Below are positions 7,636 to 14,341 of a stretch of DNA of 64,000 nucleotides, one piece after another. The DNA comes from Mycobacterium sp. UM_WGJ (GTDB lineage: Bacteria > Actinomycetota > Actinomycetes > Mycobacteriales > Mycobacteriaceae): positions 62,001 through 126,000 of the forward strand of contig NZ_AUWR01000018.1 of assembly GCF_000455125.1 (NCBI RefSeq), in the 5' to 3' direction. Position 1 is the stretch's first letter. The number at the start of each line of letters is the position of its first letter. Under the pieces are notes generated by a model. It had not been told where the DNA came from. It did no database searches and saw only the letters and a program-made list of their open reading frames with translations. The position numbers and the translations under genes are program-made.

Positions 7636-8133
7636 TCAGCGTTCGCGGCGCAGCACCGCGGCCAATAGGCCCATCCCGCCGACCATGGCCATCAGGCCGG
7701 GCGCTGCGATCGGCGGCCCCATCGGGACGTTGTAGGACGCCATCTTCCAGCCGCCGGGCTTGCGAGCCACCCCGCGAGCATGCAGGTACTCACCCAGCAG
7801 GCCGTTGGCGGCGTACACCCCTGCGGTCAACGGCAGCCAGCGCTTGGCCCAGCGGCGCGAGGACACGCCACCGATCCCGGCGACCACCACCGGCGGCGTG
7901 ACCAGAACCGGGCTCCACATCCACTTGTTGCCGAACCCGGCCTTGTAATGCTCAAGATAGATTTCCGCGGTCGTGACCATCGCGGCGACCGCCGTCAGCG
8001 CCGACAAAGACCTTTCGAAGCGGCCATGCGCGACATTGCGCAACATCCGATCGACGATATCGCCAGCTTCGCCGATCCATTCCTCGTGGCTACCCACCCG
8101 CACACCGGACTCGCCTGTTTCCAGCAACATCAT
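7636..8133 (-). CDS. Membrane protein heading the GMC operon
   Basis: The 165-residue protein has an amphipathic N-terminal part with VDRMLRNVAHGRFERSLSAL followed by four hydrophobic stretches, the last (GLMAMVGGMGLLAAVL) near the C-terminus. The start is one of two tandem ATGs (8133 or 8130) after a GGGGGTG stretch. It is the first gene of the operon with the gluconate-dehydrogenase-like, GMC and SDR genes; a perfect SigF-pattern promoter lies 46 bases upstream. It may anchor the redox enzymes or carry electrons, but no heme or quinone motif is evident, so function is unknown. Confidence 0.8.
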   Translation of the reverse strand: MMLLETGESGVRVGSHEEWIGEAGDIVDRMLRNVAHGRFERSLSALTAVAAMVTTAEIYLEHYKAGFGNKWMWSPVLVTPPVVVAGIGGVSSRRWAKRWLPLTAGVYAANGLLGEYLHARGVARKPGGWKMASYNVPMGPPIAAPGLMAMVGGMGLLAAVLRRER

Positions 8134-8179
8134 CTGCGCACCCCCGTTCCGTTCGCCGATGTACCGCTGAACCCGGCGA

Positions 8180-8204
8180 TACCCCGGCCCCGTGGCGACC
8201 AAAC
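8180..8204 (-). promoter_or_regulatory. SigF promoter of the GMC oxidoreductase operon
   Basis: Minus strand GTTT-N16-GGGTA, an exact match; the -10 ends 46 bases upstream of the ATG at 8133. The divergent plus-strand gene at 8280 has only an imperfect GGTTT-N15-GGGGA match in the same gap. Confidence 0.75.
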
Positions 8205-8279
8205 ATCGTCCGGACTGATTTCCAGGTTTGGACAACCGTCGAACGGGGAACTGATCGGGTACAGATGAATGGAGGACGG

Positions 8280-8513
8280 ATGCGATTCGGTGGACTGGCC
8301 GGGGCAGTTGTGCTGATCTGGCTGCTAATCGGCGTGTTTGCGGCATGGCAGCGCGACTACTTCCACGGGAGCCAAACCAGTTGTGCTAATGCCGGAACGA
8401 TCGCTGTCACGACGTTGGCAGGTCCTTTGAACTACCTCGGGTTCAACCCGGTGGTGTCCGACTGTCATTTGCCGCAACCCTCATCGTTGGGTGCGGTCGG
8501 TTTGATTGTTTAA
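8280..8513 (+). CDS. Small membrane protein, function unknown
   Basis: The 77-residue protein has one N-terminal membrane helix (AGAVVLIWLLIGVFAAW) and then an extracytoplasmic part with two cysteines (SCANAGTIAV and VSDCHLPQP) that could form a disulphide. The start at 8280 follows GGAGGA at good spacing; an ATG 15 bases upstream is less likely. The next small gene begins 14 bases after it, so the two form a pair. I do not recognise the family. Confidence 0.72.
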   Translation: MRFGGLAGAVVLIWLLIGVFAAWQRDYFHGSQTSCANAGTIAVTTLAGPLNYLGFNPVVSDCHLPQPSSLGAVGLIV

Positions 8514-8527
8514 GAAAGGGATTGGTG

Positions 8528-8683
8528 ATGATTGTCCTCGGAGTGATCCTGCTCATTCTGGCGCTCATTTTCAAGATCAACATCCTGTGGACGATCGGCG
8601 TCATTCTGCTGGTTGTCGGCGCGGCACTGTGGATTCTGGGGGCGGTCGGTCGCCCGGTCGCGGGTCGGCGTTACTGGTATTGA
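8528..8683 (+). CDS. DUF6131-type small hydrophobic protein
   Basis: A 51-residue protein made of two hydrophobic helices and a basic end: MIVLGVILLILALIFKINIL, then a second helix, then GRPVAGRRYWY. It matches the small mycobacterial membrane proteins called DUF6131. A paralogue of identical length and the same C-terminal GRPV-GGRRYWY pattern lies at 31753-31908 in the hemerythrin operon. The repeated association with stress genes suggests an envelope or stress-related role, but no activity is known. Confidence 0.8.
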   Translation: MIVLGVILLILALIFKINILWTIGVILLVVGAALWILGAVGRPVAGRRYWY

Positions 8684-8782
8684 GCCGACCGCGGCGTGCC
8701 CACACCCAGTCGGGCGTGCTTCGAACAGTAGGCCTGGGGTGGCTCTGCGGCCCGTTCACGTCGGATGACAGGGGCACATGCG

Positions 8783-9739
8783 ATGACTGTCGGTGCCGGC
8801 ACTGATCGCGGTGTGTTCCGTCATATCGCGCTGTTGTACCGGTCACCGCAGGAGTATCTGGACTACCTGGTGGCCTACGTCACCGACAGCGTGGCCGCCG
8901 GAATTCCGGTCTTGGTGGCGGTGCCAGAACCCAACCTGTCGCTGCTTCGTGACGCCCTGCCCGCCGGAGCAGTCGAGTCGGTGAGCCTGTCCGATATGGC
9001 CCAGGTCGGGCGTAACCCCAGTCACATACTGGGCGGTGTCATGGAGGCGTTCGCCGCCCGACACCCGTCGGGACCGGTACGGATGGTCGGCGAGCCGGTC
9101 TGGAGCGGTCGGTCGAAGCTGGAGTATCCGGCCTGCGTGCAGCATGAGGCGCTGGTCAACGAGGCGTTCGCCGGCCGGGATATCACCGTGCTCTGCCCGT
9201 ACGACGCAGCAAGTCTGGACGCCGACATTCTCGTCGACGCTGAGATCACCCATCCAAGGCTGGGCCGTTTCGGACACCCGGAGCGCAACAGCGCCGGCTT
9301 CGCGCCCGAGGCCGCGTGGACGCGCTATAACGAGCCGCTGCCCGGCAGCCCCATGGCGGCGAGCTATACCCTGCACCGGCTCACCGACCTGGCCGGCGCC
9401 CGCAAATTCTCCGCCAAGTACGCCCGCTGGTTCGGATTCTCGACCGCCGACATCGCAGACCTGCAGCTGATCGTCAACGAGCTGGCATCCAACAGCCTGC
9501 AACACGGACTAGGCCCCTGCACTCTGTTGCTGTGGGCGGCGGACGACCAATTGATCTGTCAGGCACGCGATGCCGGCCGCATGACCGACCGGCTGGCCGG
9601 CCGGCGGGCGATCGTCAACGACTACGACCACGGATGCGGACTGTTCGTGGTCAATGCAACCGCGGACCTGGTACGTATCCACACCGCGGCGAGCGGTACC
9701 ACGGTGCAGGCGCATCTACGAATGAGGAAGTTGGCGTGA
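8783..9739 (+). CDS. MEDS-domain sensor with anti-sigma HATPase (RsbA-like)
   Basis: The 318-residue protein has an N-terminal MEDS (DcmR sensory) domain, residues about 5-165, opening with HIALLYRSPQEYLDYLVAYV, and a C-terminal GHKL kinase-like domain with the N-box LQLIVNELASNSLQHG and a G-box region DHGCGLFVVNATADLV. That is the arrangement of RsbA-type regulators, in which the kinase-like part binds a sigma factor or phosphorylates a STAS antagonist. The ATG at 8783 is preferred (AGGGG upstream); one at 8765 is possible. Its stop overlaps the next gene's ATG by one base, and that gene is MEDS-STAS, a ready partner. SigF as the target is inference from the locus. Confidence 0.85.
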   Translation: MTVGAGTDRGVFRHIALLYRSPQEYLDYLVAYVTDSVAAGIPVLVAVPEPNLSLLRDALPAGAVESVSLSDMAQVGRNPSHILGGVMEAFAARHPSGPVRMVGEPVWSGRSKLEYPACVQHEALVNEAFAGRDITVLCPYDAASLDADILVDAEITHPRLGRFGHPERNSAGFAPEAAWTRYNEPLPGSPMAASYTLHRLTDLAGARKFSAKYARWFGFSTADIADLQLIVNELASNSLQHGLGPCTLLLWAADDQLICQARDAGRMTDRLAGRRAIVNDYDHGCGLFVVNATADLVRIHTAASGTTVQAHLRMRKLA

Positions 9740-10566
9740 TGGGGGCGTATCGGGCGGACCGGACGGGCGAGTACGGCCATATCGGTTGGGAATACCAGGA
9801 CCATGCTGATTTCCTGCACCGCGCGGCAGAGTATGTCGCGGACGGTCTGAACCTCGACCAGCGAGTCGCCTACGTCGGCGCGGACGATCCGGCCACCATG
9901 CGAGCCGCCTTGGCCGCCGCCGGGCTGGGAAGTGGCTCGCGAGAGGTACACGTAAAGACCGTGCCGGAGCACTACCTGTTCCGCGGTGATGTCGTCGACG
10001 CTGAGCGCATGACCGAACGCTATGCGGCGGCAGCGGTCGCCGCAGTCGCTGCCGGCTACAGCGGCCTTCGGCTCGTCATCGATGTCACGCCCGTGGTGCG
10101 CACACCCGCACAACGCGACGCCCAAGCGGCCCTGGAATTCCTTGGAGACCGGCGAATCTCCACCCTGCCGGTCGCGGCGATGTGCGGTTACAACGTCGCT
10201 GAACTCGGTGATGCCGCGGCCGGGCTGTTGTGTCTGCACCCGGCGGCCGGCCCGAGCGCGGTGCCGTTCCAGTTGTATGCCCAGCCCGCTGGGCGCAACG
10301 CCATCGCACTAGCCGGCACACTCGACGCCGCCAGCGAGCCGCTGTTCCTCACCACCTTGCAGCGGGTCCTGCCGCTGCTGTCCCAGGACGTCCTCGAGAT
10401 CGACGCGCGGGAACTGGAATTCGTCGGGCACCGGCAACTCTGCCTGCTCGACCGCTACTGCGCCGCCCACGGCCGAACAGCGCTACTGCGCAGCGATCGG
10501 GCAGTCGTGCACCGGCTGGTCAGCCTCCTGGACTTCGCCAACGTTCGCATCGAGACGACGGCGTGA
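9739..10566 (+). CDS. MEDS-domain sensor with C-terminal STAS domain
   Basis: A 275-residue protein with a MEDS domain at residues about 10-180 (GWEYQDHADFLHRAAEYVAD opens it) and a STAS-like fold from about 185 on, with the segment ALAGTLDAASEPLFLTTL and LEIDARELEFVGHRQL where the phosphorylatable Ser would sit. The usual antagonist Ser is replaced by His-Arg-Gln in the visible alignment, so phosphoregulation is uncertain. The ATG overlaps the previous stop (TGATG), so synthesis is coupled to the MEDS-HATPase protein. The pair may sense the same ligand with opposite output. Confidence 0.82.
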   Translation: MGAYRADRTGEYGHIGWEYQDHADFLHRAAEYVADGLNLDQRVAYVGADDPATMRAALAAAGLGSGSREVHVKTVPEHYLFRGDVVDAERMTERYAAAAVAAVAAGYSGLRLVIDVTPVVRTPAQRDAQAALEFLGDRRISTLPVAAMCGYNVAELGDAAAGLLCLHPAAGPSAVPFQLYAQPAGRNAIALAGTLDAASEPLFLTTLQRVLPLLSQDVLEIDARELEFVGHRQLCLLDRYCAAHGRTALLRSDRAVVHRLVSLLDFANVRIETTA

Positions 10567-10607
10567 CGCTTATCGCCCAGTGGTACCTGATCGGCCTCTC
10601 GGCCGGC

Positions 10608-10649
10608 GAGGCCCGCTGCCGGGGAGAGCACTGACGGCAGCGGGGCCTC
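10608..10649. terminator. Hairpin terminator between convergent genes
   Basis: GAGGCCCGCTGCCG at 10608-10621 pairs with CGGCAGCGGGGCCTC at 10635-10649 (one bulged base). It lies 40 bases after the MEDS-STAS stop. No T-tract follows. The remainder of the 10567-10863 gap shows no convincing gene. Confidence 0.5.
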
Positions 10650-10863
10650 GTCGAGCCCTGCGGTGACATCGCTTGCAGCTCAGCGTACTTCGCTGCCACA
10701 TCGGTGGCTATGCGCACGCAGGCCCCGGTCTGCGTCGAACGCACTCACAATAGTCGGATAGCTGTGAGCGACGCACGTGTCACCGCCCGCTGTTGATCGC
10801 CTAATACCATCACCTCCCTTTCCGACAACCATTTGACGAAGGCCGTCGCCCGGCCCCTCTCGA

Positions 10864-11286
10864 TCAGACGTCAATGGCCCGCTCGCCGTGGCCACTCGCG
10901 ATCTTGATCCGCCGGGGCTTCGCCTTCTCGGCGACCGGAATTGTCAACCTCAGCACGCCGTCTTGATAGCTGGCCTGGATCTGGCTGGCGTCCAGATTGT
11001 CGCCGAGGAACAGTTGGCGGCTGAACACACCGCGTGGCCGTTCCGCGGACACCATCTCGCGGCTCTGGTCCAGCCCAGGACGCTCGGCATGCACCGTCAG
11101 CACGTTGCGTTCGACATCGAGATCGAGGGAATCCTCTGCCACCCCAGGCAGGTCGAACTCGACGATGAACTGGTCACCGTCACGCCAGGCATCCATCGGC
11201 ATGACCGCCGGCCGTGCCGCGGTGCCCAGCACCTGCTGGGTCCAGCGGTCGAGATCACGGAACGGGTCGGTACGCATCAACATCAT
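10864..11286 (-). CDS. Hsp20 / alpha-crystallin small heat-shock protein
   Basis: The 140-residue protein has the alpha-crystallin domain (residues about 30-130) with [20 protein letters not shown], the conserved [12 protein letters not shown] near residue 115, and a C-terminal I-x-I (RRIKI) that mediates oligomer assembly. It resembles mycobacterial Hsp18/Acr-type holdases that prevent aggregation in the cytoplasm. The start at 11286 follows AAGGAGGTGGAG; a longer frame from 11331 would place codons inside the promoter/operator, so it is rejected. It is divergent from a MerR regulator and has its own SigA-like promoter. Confidence 0.92.
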   Translation of the reverse strand: MMLMRTDPFRDLDRWTQQVLGTAARPAVMPMDAWRDGDQFIVEFDLPGVAEDSLDLDVERNVLTVHAERPGLDQSREMVSAERPRGVFSRQLFLGDNLDASQIQASYQDGVLRLTIPVAEKAKPRRIKIASGHGERAIDV

Positions 11287-11313
11287 CTCCACCTCCTTGA
11301 ACTGCGGCAGATC

Positions 11314-11335
11314 ATCTATGTCCACCGACATAGAT
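11314..11335. promoter_or_regulatory. Palindromic operator between hsp20 and merR genes
   Basis: ATCTATGT-N6-ACATAGAT, a perfect 8-bp inverted repeat, lies at the expected transcription start of hsp20, three bases after its -10. The sequence differs from the HspR-box CTTGAGT-N7-ACTCAAG. The natural ligand would be the MerR protein encoded on the other strand. Confidence 0.65.
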
Positions 11336-11338
11336 TTT

Positions 11339-11367
11339 TATATAGCAGCTGTGGTAGCTTTGCGCAA
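11339..11367 (-). promoter_or_regulatory. SigA-like promoter of hsp20
   Basis: Minus strand TTGCGC (11367-11362), 17-base spacer, TATATA (11344-11339). This is the most AT-rich stretch of the surrounding 5 kb and reads toward hsp20. Confidence 0.6.
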
Positions 11368-11408
11368 GCGGAGTCCGAAGATTTTCCTACGAGTGGAAGC
11401 GACGAGCA

Positions 11409-11819
11409 GTGGCCGACGCGATGAATGCCCGGTCCGGGCTTGGGGTGTACGGCATCTCGGTGGCAGCTGAGTTGTCCGGAATCGGTCCGCAGACCTTGCG
11501 GCTCTACGAGAGCCGCGGCCTGCTGACCCCGGCGCGCACCGCGGGCGGGACGCGTCGCTACAGCGATGACGATATTGCGCGGCTTCGACGGATCACGGAG
11601 CTGGTAGACATCGGCATCAACGTGGCGGGTATCGGGCAGATCCTGGGCCTAGAAGCACGTAACGCCCGGTTGGAGTCCGACAACAGCAGACTGGAATCCG
11701 ACAACACCCGGCTCAAATCGGACAATTCCCAACTGAAAACGGACTATGCACTGCTCGCCGCCCAACGCGCGGACCCACCCCGAATGCGGAAACGAAAGGG
11801 TCATGATGACCAACCCTGA
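11409..11819 (+). CDS. MerR-family regulator (HspR-like) with heptad repeat tail
   Basis: The 136-residue protein has an N-terminal MerR helix-turn-helix (ISVAAELSGIGPQTLRLYES then GLLTPARTAGGTRRYSDDD), very close to HspR in style, and a C-terminal coiled coil in which the unit LESDN/LKSDN occurs four times at 7-residue spacing (residues about 80-110). The coiled coil should drive dimerisation. Start is GTG 11409; ATG 11421 is an alternative. It is divergent from hsp20 and likely represses it through the palindrome at 11314-11335. No metal-binding cysteines are present, so the signal is probably not a metal. Confidence 0.85.
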   Translation: MADAMNARSGLGVYGISVAAELSGIGPQTLRLYESRGLLTPARTAGGTRRYSDDDIARLRRITELVDIGINVAGIGQILGLEARNARLESDNSRLESDNTRLKSDNSQLKTDYALLAAQRADPPRMRKRKGHDDQP

Positions 11820-12015
11820 ACGGCTACCAGCGACCGAAGAAGTCCCGGAAGCAGATCTCGCCGAACAGCGCATCGCCGTCGACGCCAGCGACGACGACCG
11901 ACTGGATCCGACCGTCCTAGCTAACGCCGGCGACACCGACGCCAATCCGGCGGACGTGATCGATCAGGCCATCAGCGTTCCGCTGCCCGAGGAAGACTAC
12001 GACGCCGACCGGTAA
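11803..12015 (+). CDS. Small acidic protein, function unknown
   Basis: The 70-residue protein is strongly acidic and contains two imperfect repeats of the form A-D-(L/V)-x-(E/D)-Q (PEADLAEQRIAV and PADVIDQAISVPL), a pattern I associate with small actinobacterial hypothetical proteins. Tandem ATGs at 11803 and 11806 follow AAAGGG. It overlaps the end of the MerR gene by 17 bases and so is cotranscribed with it. Likely disordered; no enzymatic motif. Confidence 0.7.
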   Translation: MMTNPERLPATEEVPEADLAEQRIAVDASDDDRLDPTVLANAGDTDANPADVIDQAISVPLPEEDYDADR

Positions 12016-12032
12016 GTCGGCCCGCCCGGCAG

Positions 12033-12260
12033 CTATTCGGCCTTGACGACCTCGGCCTCGGCACGGCGAGAGGACCGGTTCCGGCGGCGATGACTGGTGT
12101 CACATAACGGGTAGTTGCCGCTGCGCCCGCACGTGCAGATGGCCACCATGAACCGATCCGATTCGACCACTCCATCGGGCGTCTCGATGCGCACCGGCCC
12201 CGACACCAGCACCGGGCCGTTGCGGACCGGCTTCACCAGGCGCGTACCGTCGCCGCTCAC
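12033..12260 (-). CDS. CDGSH iron-sulfur domain protein
   Basis: The 75-residue protein has the complete [2Fe-2S] ligand motif C-x-C-x2-S-x3-P-x-C-D-x-S-H (CTCGRSGNYPLCDTSH) at residues about 43-58, as in mitoNEET-type domains, with three Cys and one His as ligands. The basic tail is RRRNRSSRR. The GTG at 12260 overlaps the upstream methyltransferase stop by four bases. Such proteins act in redox or Fe-S handling; the specific role is unknown. Confidence 0.9.
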   Translation of the reverse strand: MSGDGTRLVKPVRNGPVLVSGPVRIETPDGVVESDRFMVAICTCGRSGNYPLCDTSHRRRNRSSRRAEAEVVKAE

Positions 12261-12952
12261 GGCTTGTCCGCCCGGATCACCACCAGCTGCTCTTCCCGGC
12301 AGCCGCGGGGCATTCGCCCGGTTCGTTCCAGCCAGTCGGCGCGCGATGAGAGCACTGGGCCGAACGGAATCCATTGGGACGCCACCACCTTGGCATCCAT
12401 ACCGCTTTCTCGTAACACCTTCAGCGACCGGCCGGCGTCTGCCAGTGCGGACTGTACAAGCAGCACCGAACCGCCGCTGCGTAGCAGCGTGGTGGCCGCG
12501 CGGCACAGCGGGTCGAGGATGACCCGGCCATCGATGCCGCCGTTCCACGACCACTCCGGGCCGCCCGCGGCGGGGATTTGGCCGCTGTGGCGCGGGCTGG
12601 GCACATAGGGCGGGTTGGACACGACCAAGTCGAAGGGTTCGCAGGCCAGCGCGCCGGTCCACGGGCCGTGCCGGATATCCACCTCGACTCCCGCGGCACG
12701 AGCGTTGTCCCGCGAACAGCGCACGGCGCGCGGGCAGATGTCGTACGCGGTGACGCTGTCGGCGCCCAGTTCAGCAGCCGCGATCGCCACCACCCCGGAC
12801 CCGGTGCACAGATCGAGTACCCTGCTCCGCCGGGCCAGGCCCGAGGATTCCATCGTGTCGATCAGCAGGTGCGAATCCTGCTGCGGGGCATAGACGCCCG
12901 TATGGGTCAGCAACTGAGGCCTGCTAGGGCAGGTAGCGGTGATGGGGTTCAC
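12257..12952 (-). CDS. HemK-type N5-glutamine methyltransferase-like protein
   Basis: A 231-residue class I methyltransferase with the SAM-binding motif VLDLCTGSGVVAIAAAELG (residues 45-63) and the catalytic NPPY (113-116), which in HemK/PrmC and MTQ2 positions a glutamine amide. It is smaller than PrmC and lacks its N-terminal domain, resembling stand-alone HemK2-like actinobacterial proteins. The target protein is unknown. It starts at GTG 12952, exactly 10 bases after a perfect SigF -10, so its message is probably leaderless, and it is coupled to the CDGSH gene. Confidence 0.85.
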   Translation of the reverse strand: MNPITATCPSRPQLLTHTGVYAPQQDSHLLIDTMESSGLARRSRVLDLCTGSGVVAIAAAELGADSVTAYDICPRAVRCSRDNARAAGVEVDIRHGPWTGALACEPFDLVVSNPPYVPSPRHSGQIPAAGGPEWSWNGGIDGRVILDPLCRAATTLLRSGGSVLLVQSALADAGRSLKVLRESGMDAKVVASQWIPFGPVLSSRADWLERTGRMPRGCREEQLVVIRADKP

Positions 12953-12962
12953 TTAGCCGGTT

Positions 12963-12987
12963 TACCCGGCCACAGCGGCGGACAAAC
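12963..12987 (-). promoter_or_regulatory. SigF promoter of methyltransferase-CDGSH operon
   Basis: Minus strand GTTT-N16-GGGTA, exact. The -10 is followed by 10 bases and then the GTG start codon. Confidence 0.78.
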
Positions 12988-13074
12988 GCCGATGATGATC
13001 ACGCGCGGACTGCAGGCACTGCTCAGTCCACGTTCGCGGGCATACCCGATCCGCGTCGCGGGTAGTCATCATCG

Positions 13075-14187
13075 ATGACCTTGCGCGCAGCTTCCGCGAT
13101 CCCGATCGAGTCCGTGAACGTCTCGGCCTACGCGATCCCCACCGACGCCCCGGAGTCCGACGGTACGCTGAGCTGGGACTCCACCACCTTTGTGCTGGTC
13201 AGCGTCCGCGCCGGCGGGCTCGTCGGAACCGGCTACACCTACGGCGGAACGGCGGTGGCCACCGTGGTGGAAGCCAAGCTGGCCGGCGTTATTACCGGCG
13301 AGGACGCGTTGCAACCGCCGGCCCGGTGGGCCGCGATGCAGCACGCGGTGCGCAACCTGGGCAAACCGGGCGTGGTCGCCGAGGCGATCTCGGCGGTTGA
13401 CATCGCACTGTGGGATCTACGGGCCCGCCTGCTCGATGAGCCGCTGGTCATCACCCTCGGCGCCGTCCACGACACCACCCCGATCTACGGCAGCGGCGGA
13501 TTCACCTCCTATGCCAACGACATCTTGTGCGAGCAGTTGTGCGGCTGGGCAGACGCCGGCATCCCCCGGGTCAAGATGAAGGTGGGTCGCGACCCGGATG
13601 CCGACGCCAACCGGGTGTCGGCGGCGCGCGCCGCGATCGGCGACGGGATCGAGTTGTTCGTCGACGCCAACGGCGCCTACCACCGCAAGCAGGCCCTGTG
13701 GTGGGCTCATCGCTTCGCCGATTTCGACGTGCGGTGGTTCGAGGAACCGGTCAGCTCTGATGATCTTGAGGGCCTGCACCAGCTGAGTCGCAACGGGCCG
13801 CCCGGGATGGACATCACCGCCGGAGAATACGGTTACCACCTGCCATATTTCGAGCTGATGCTGGCCGCCGGCGCGGTGGACTGCCTGCAGGCCGACGTCA
13901 CCCGTGCGCTCGGTATCACCGGTGTGCTCAAAGTCGGTGCGCTCTGCGACGCCCGCGGCGTCGACCTGTCGCTGCACTGCGCGCCGCAGATCAGCGCTCA
14001 GGTCGGCACGGCACTGTGGCATCTGCGCCATCTGGAGTACTTCCACGACCATGTCCGGATCGAAGGGCTGGCCTTCGACGGTGTGATCACCCCCGAGCCC
14101 GGCGGGGTGCTACGCCCGGACCGCACCTCCCCCGGACACGGGCTGAGCGTCAAACAGGTCGACCTCGACGAGTTCCGCGTCGCCTGA
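13075..14187 (+). CDS. Enolase-superfamily (mandelate racemase/muconate lactonizing type) enzyme
   Basis: The 370-residue barrel enzyme shows the KxK catalytic pair (Lys167, Lys169 in VKMKVG), and the three metal ligands on successive strands: Asp197 (VDANG), Glu223/224 (WFEEPV) and Glu251 (AGEYG). A later SLHCAPQ supplies the His of the last barrel strand. It should abstract a proton alpha to a carboxylate; substrate could be a sugar acid, dipeptide or muconate-like compound. No pathway genes flank it. The plus-strand gene stands alone between a SigF-driven methyltransferase and the TPP enzyme. Confidence 0.88.
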   Translation: MTLRAASAIPIESVNVSAYAIPTDAPESDGTLSWDSTTFVLVSVRAGGLVGTGYTYGGTAVATVVEAKLAGVITGEDALQPPARWAAMQHAVRNLGKPGVVAEAISAVDIALWDLRARLLDEPLVITLGAVHDTTPIYGSGGFTSYANDILCEQLCGWADAGIPRVKMKVGRDPDADANRVSAARAAIGDGIELFVDANGAYHRKQALWWAHRFADFDVRWFEEPVSSDDLEGLHQLSRNGPPGMDITAGEYGYHLPYFELMLAAGAVDCLQADVTRALGITGVLKVGALCDARGVDLSLHCAPQISAQVGTALWHLRHLEYFHDHVRIEGLAFDGVITPEPGGVLRPDRTSPGHGLSVKQVDLDEFRVA

Positions 14188-14341
14188 ATCCGAAGGCAGC
14201 GGCTGCTATCCCAGCCGCGAGGCGCAATTGCTTTTCCAGCCCGATCACGTTGACCCGGTCTACCGCCGCCATCCCCGCTACGAACCGGGTGTCCGGCCGG
14301 GCGGGAACCTGCCCGGTATGGCGATGTTTGAGCAAACTCAT
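14150..14341 (-). CDS. Possible small protein coupled to the TPP enzyme
   Basis: A 63-residue frame begins with an ATG that overlaps the TAA stop of the upstream TPP-enzyme gene (TAATG), a common coupling geometry. It opens MSLLKHRHTGQVPARPD and has a hydrophobic segment (LRLAAGIAAAAFGF), then an Arg-rich tail. Its last 38 bases lie inside the 3-prime end of the convergent enolase-superfamily gene, and I do not recognise the product. It may be real or chance. Confidence 0.3.
   Translation of the reverse strand: MSLLKHRHTGQVPARPDTRFVAGMAAVDRVNVIGLEKQLRLAAGIAAAAFGFRRRGTRRGRPV

Noticed and set aside
10520-10744. Minus-strand frame of 74 codons overlapping the MEDS-STAS end
   Set aside because: It covers the terminator hairpin and shows no recognisable product or ribosome site.
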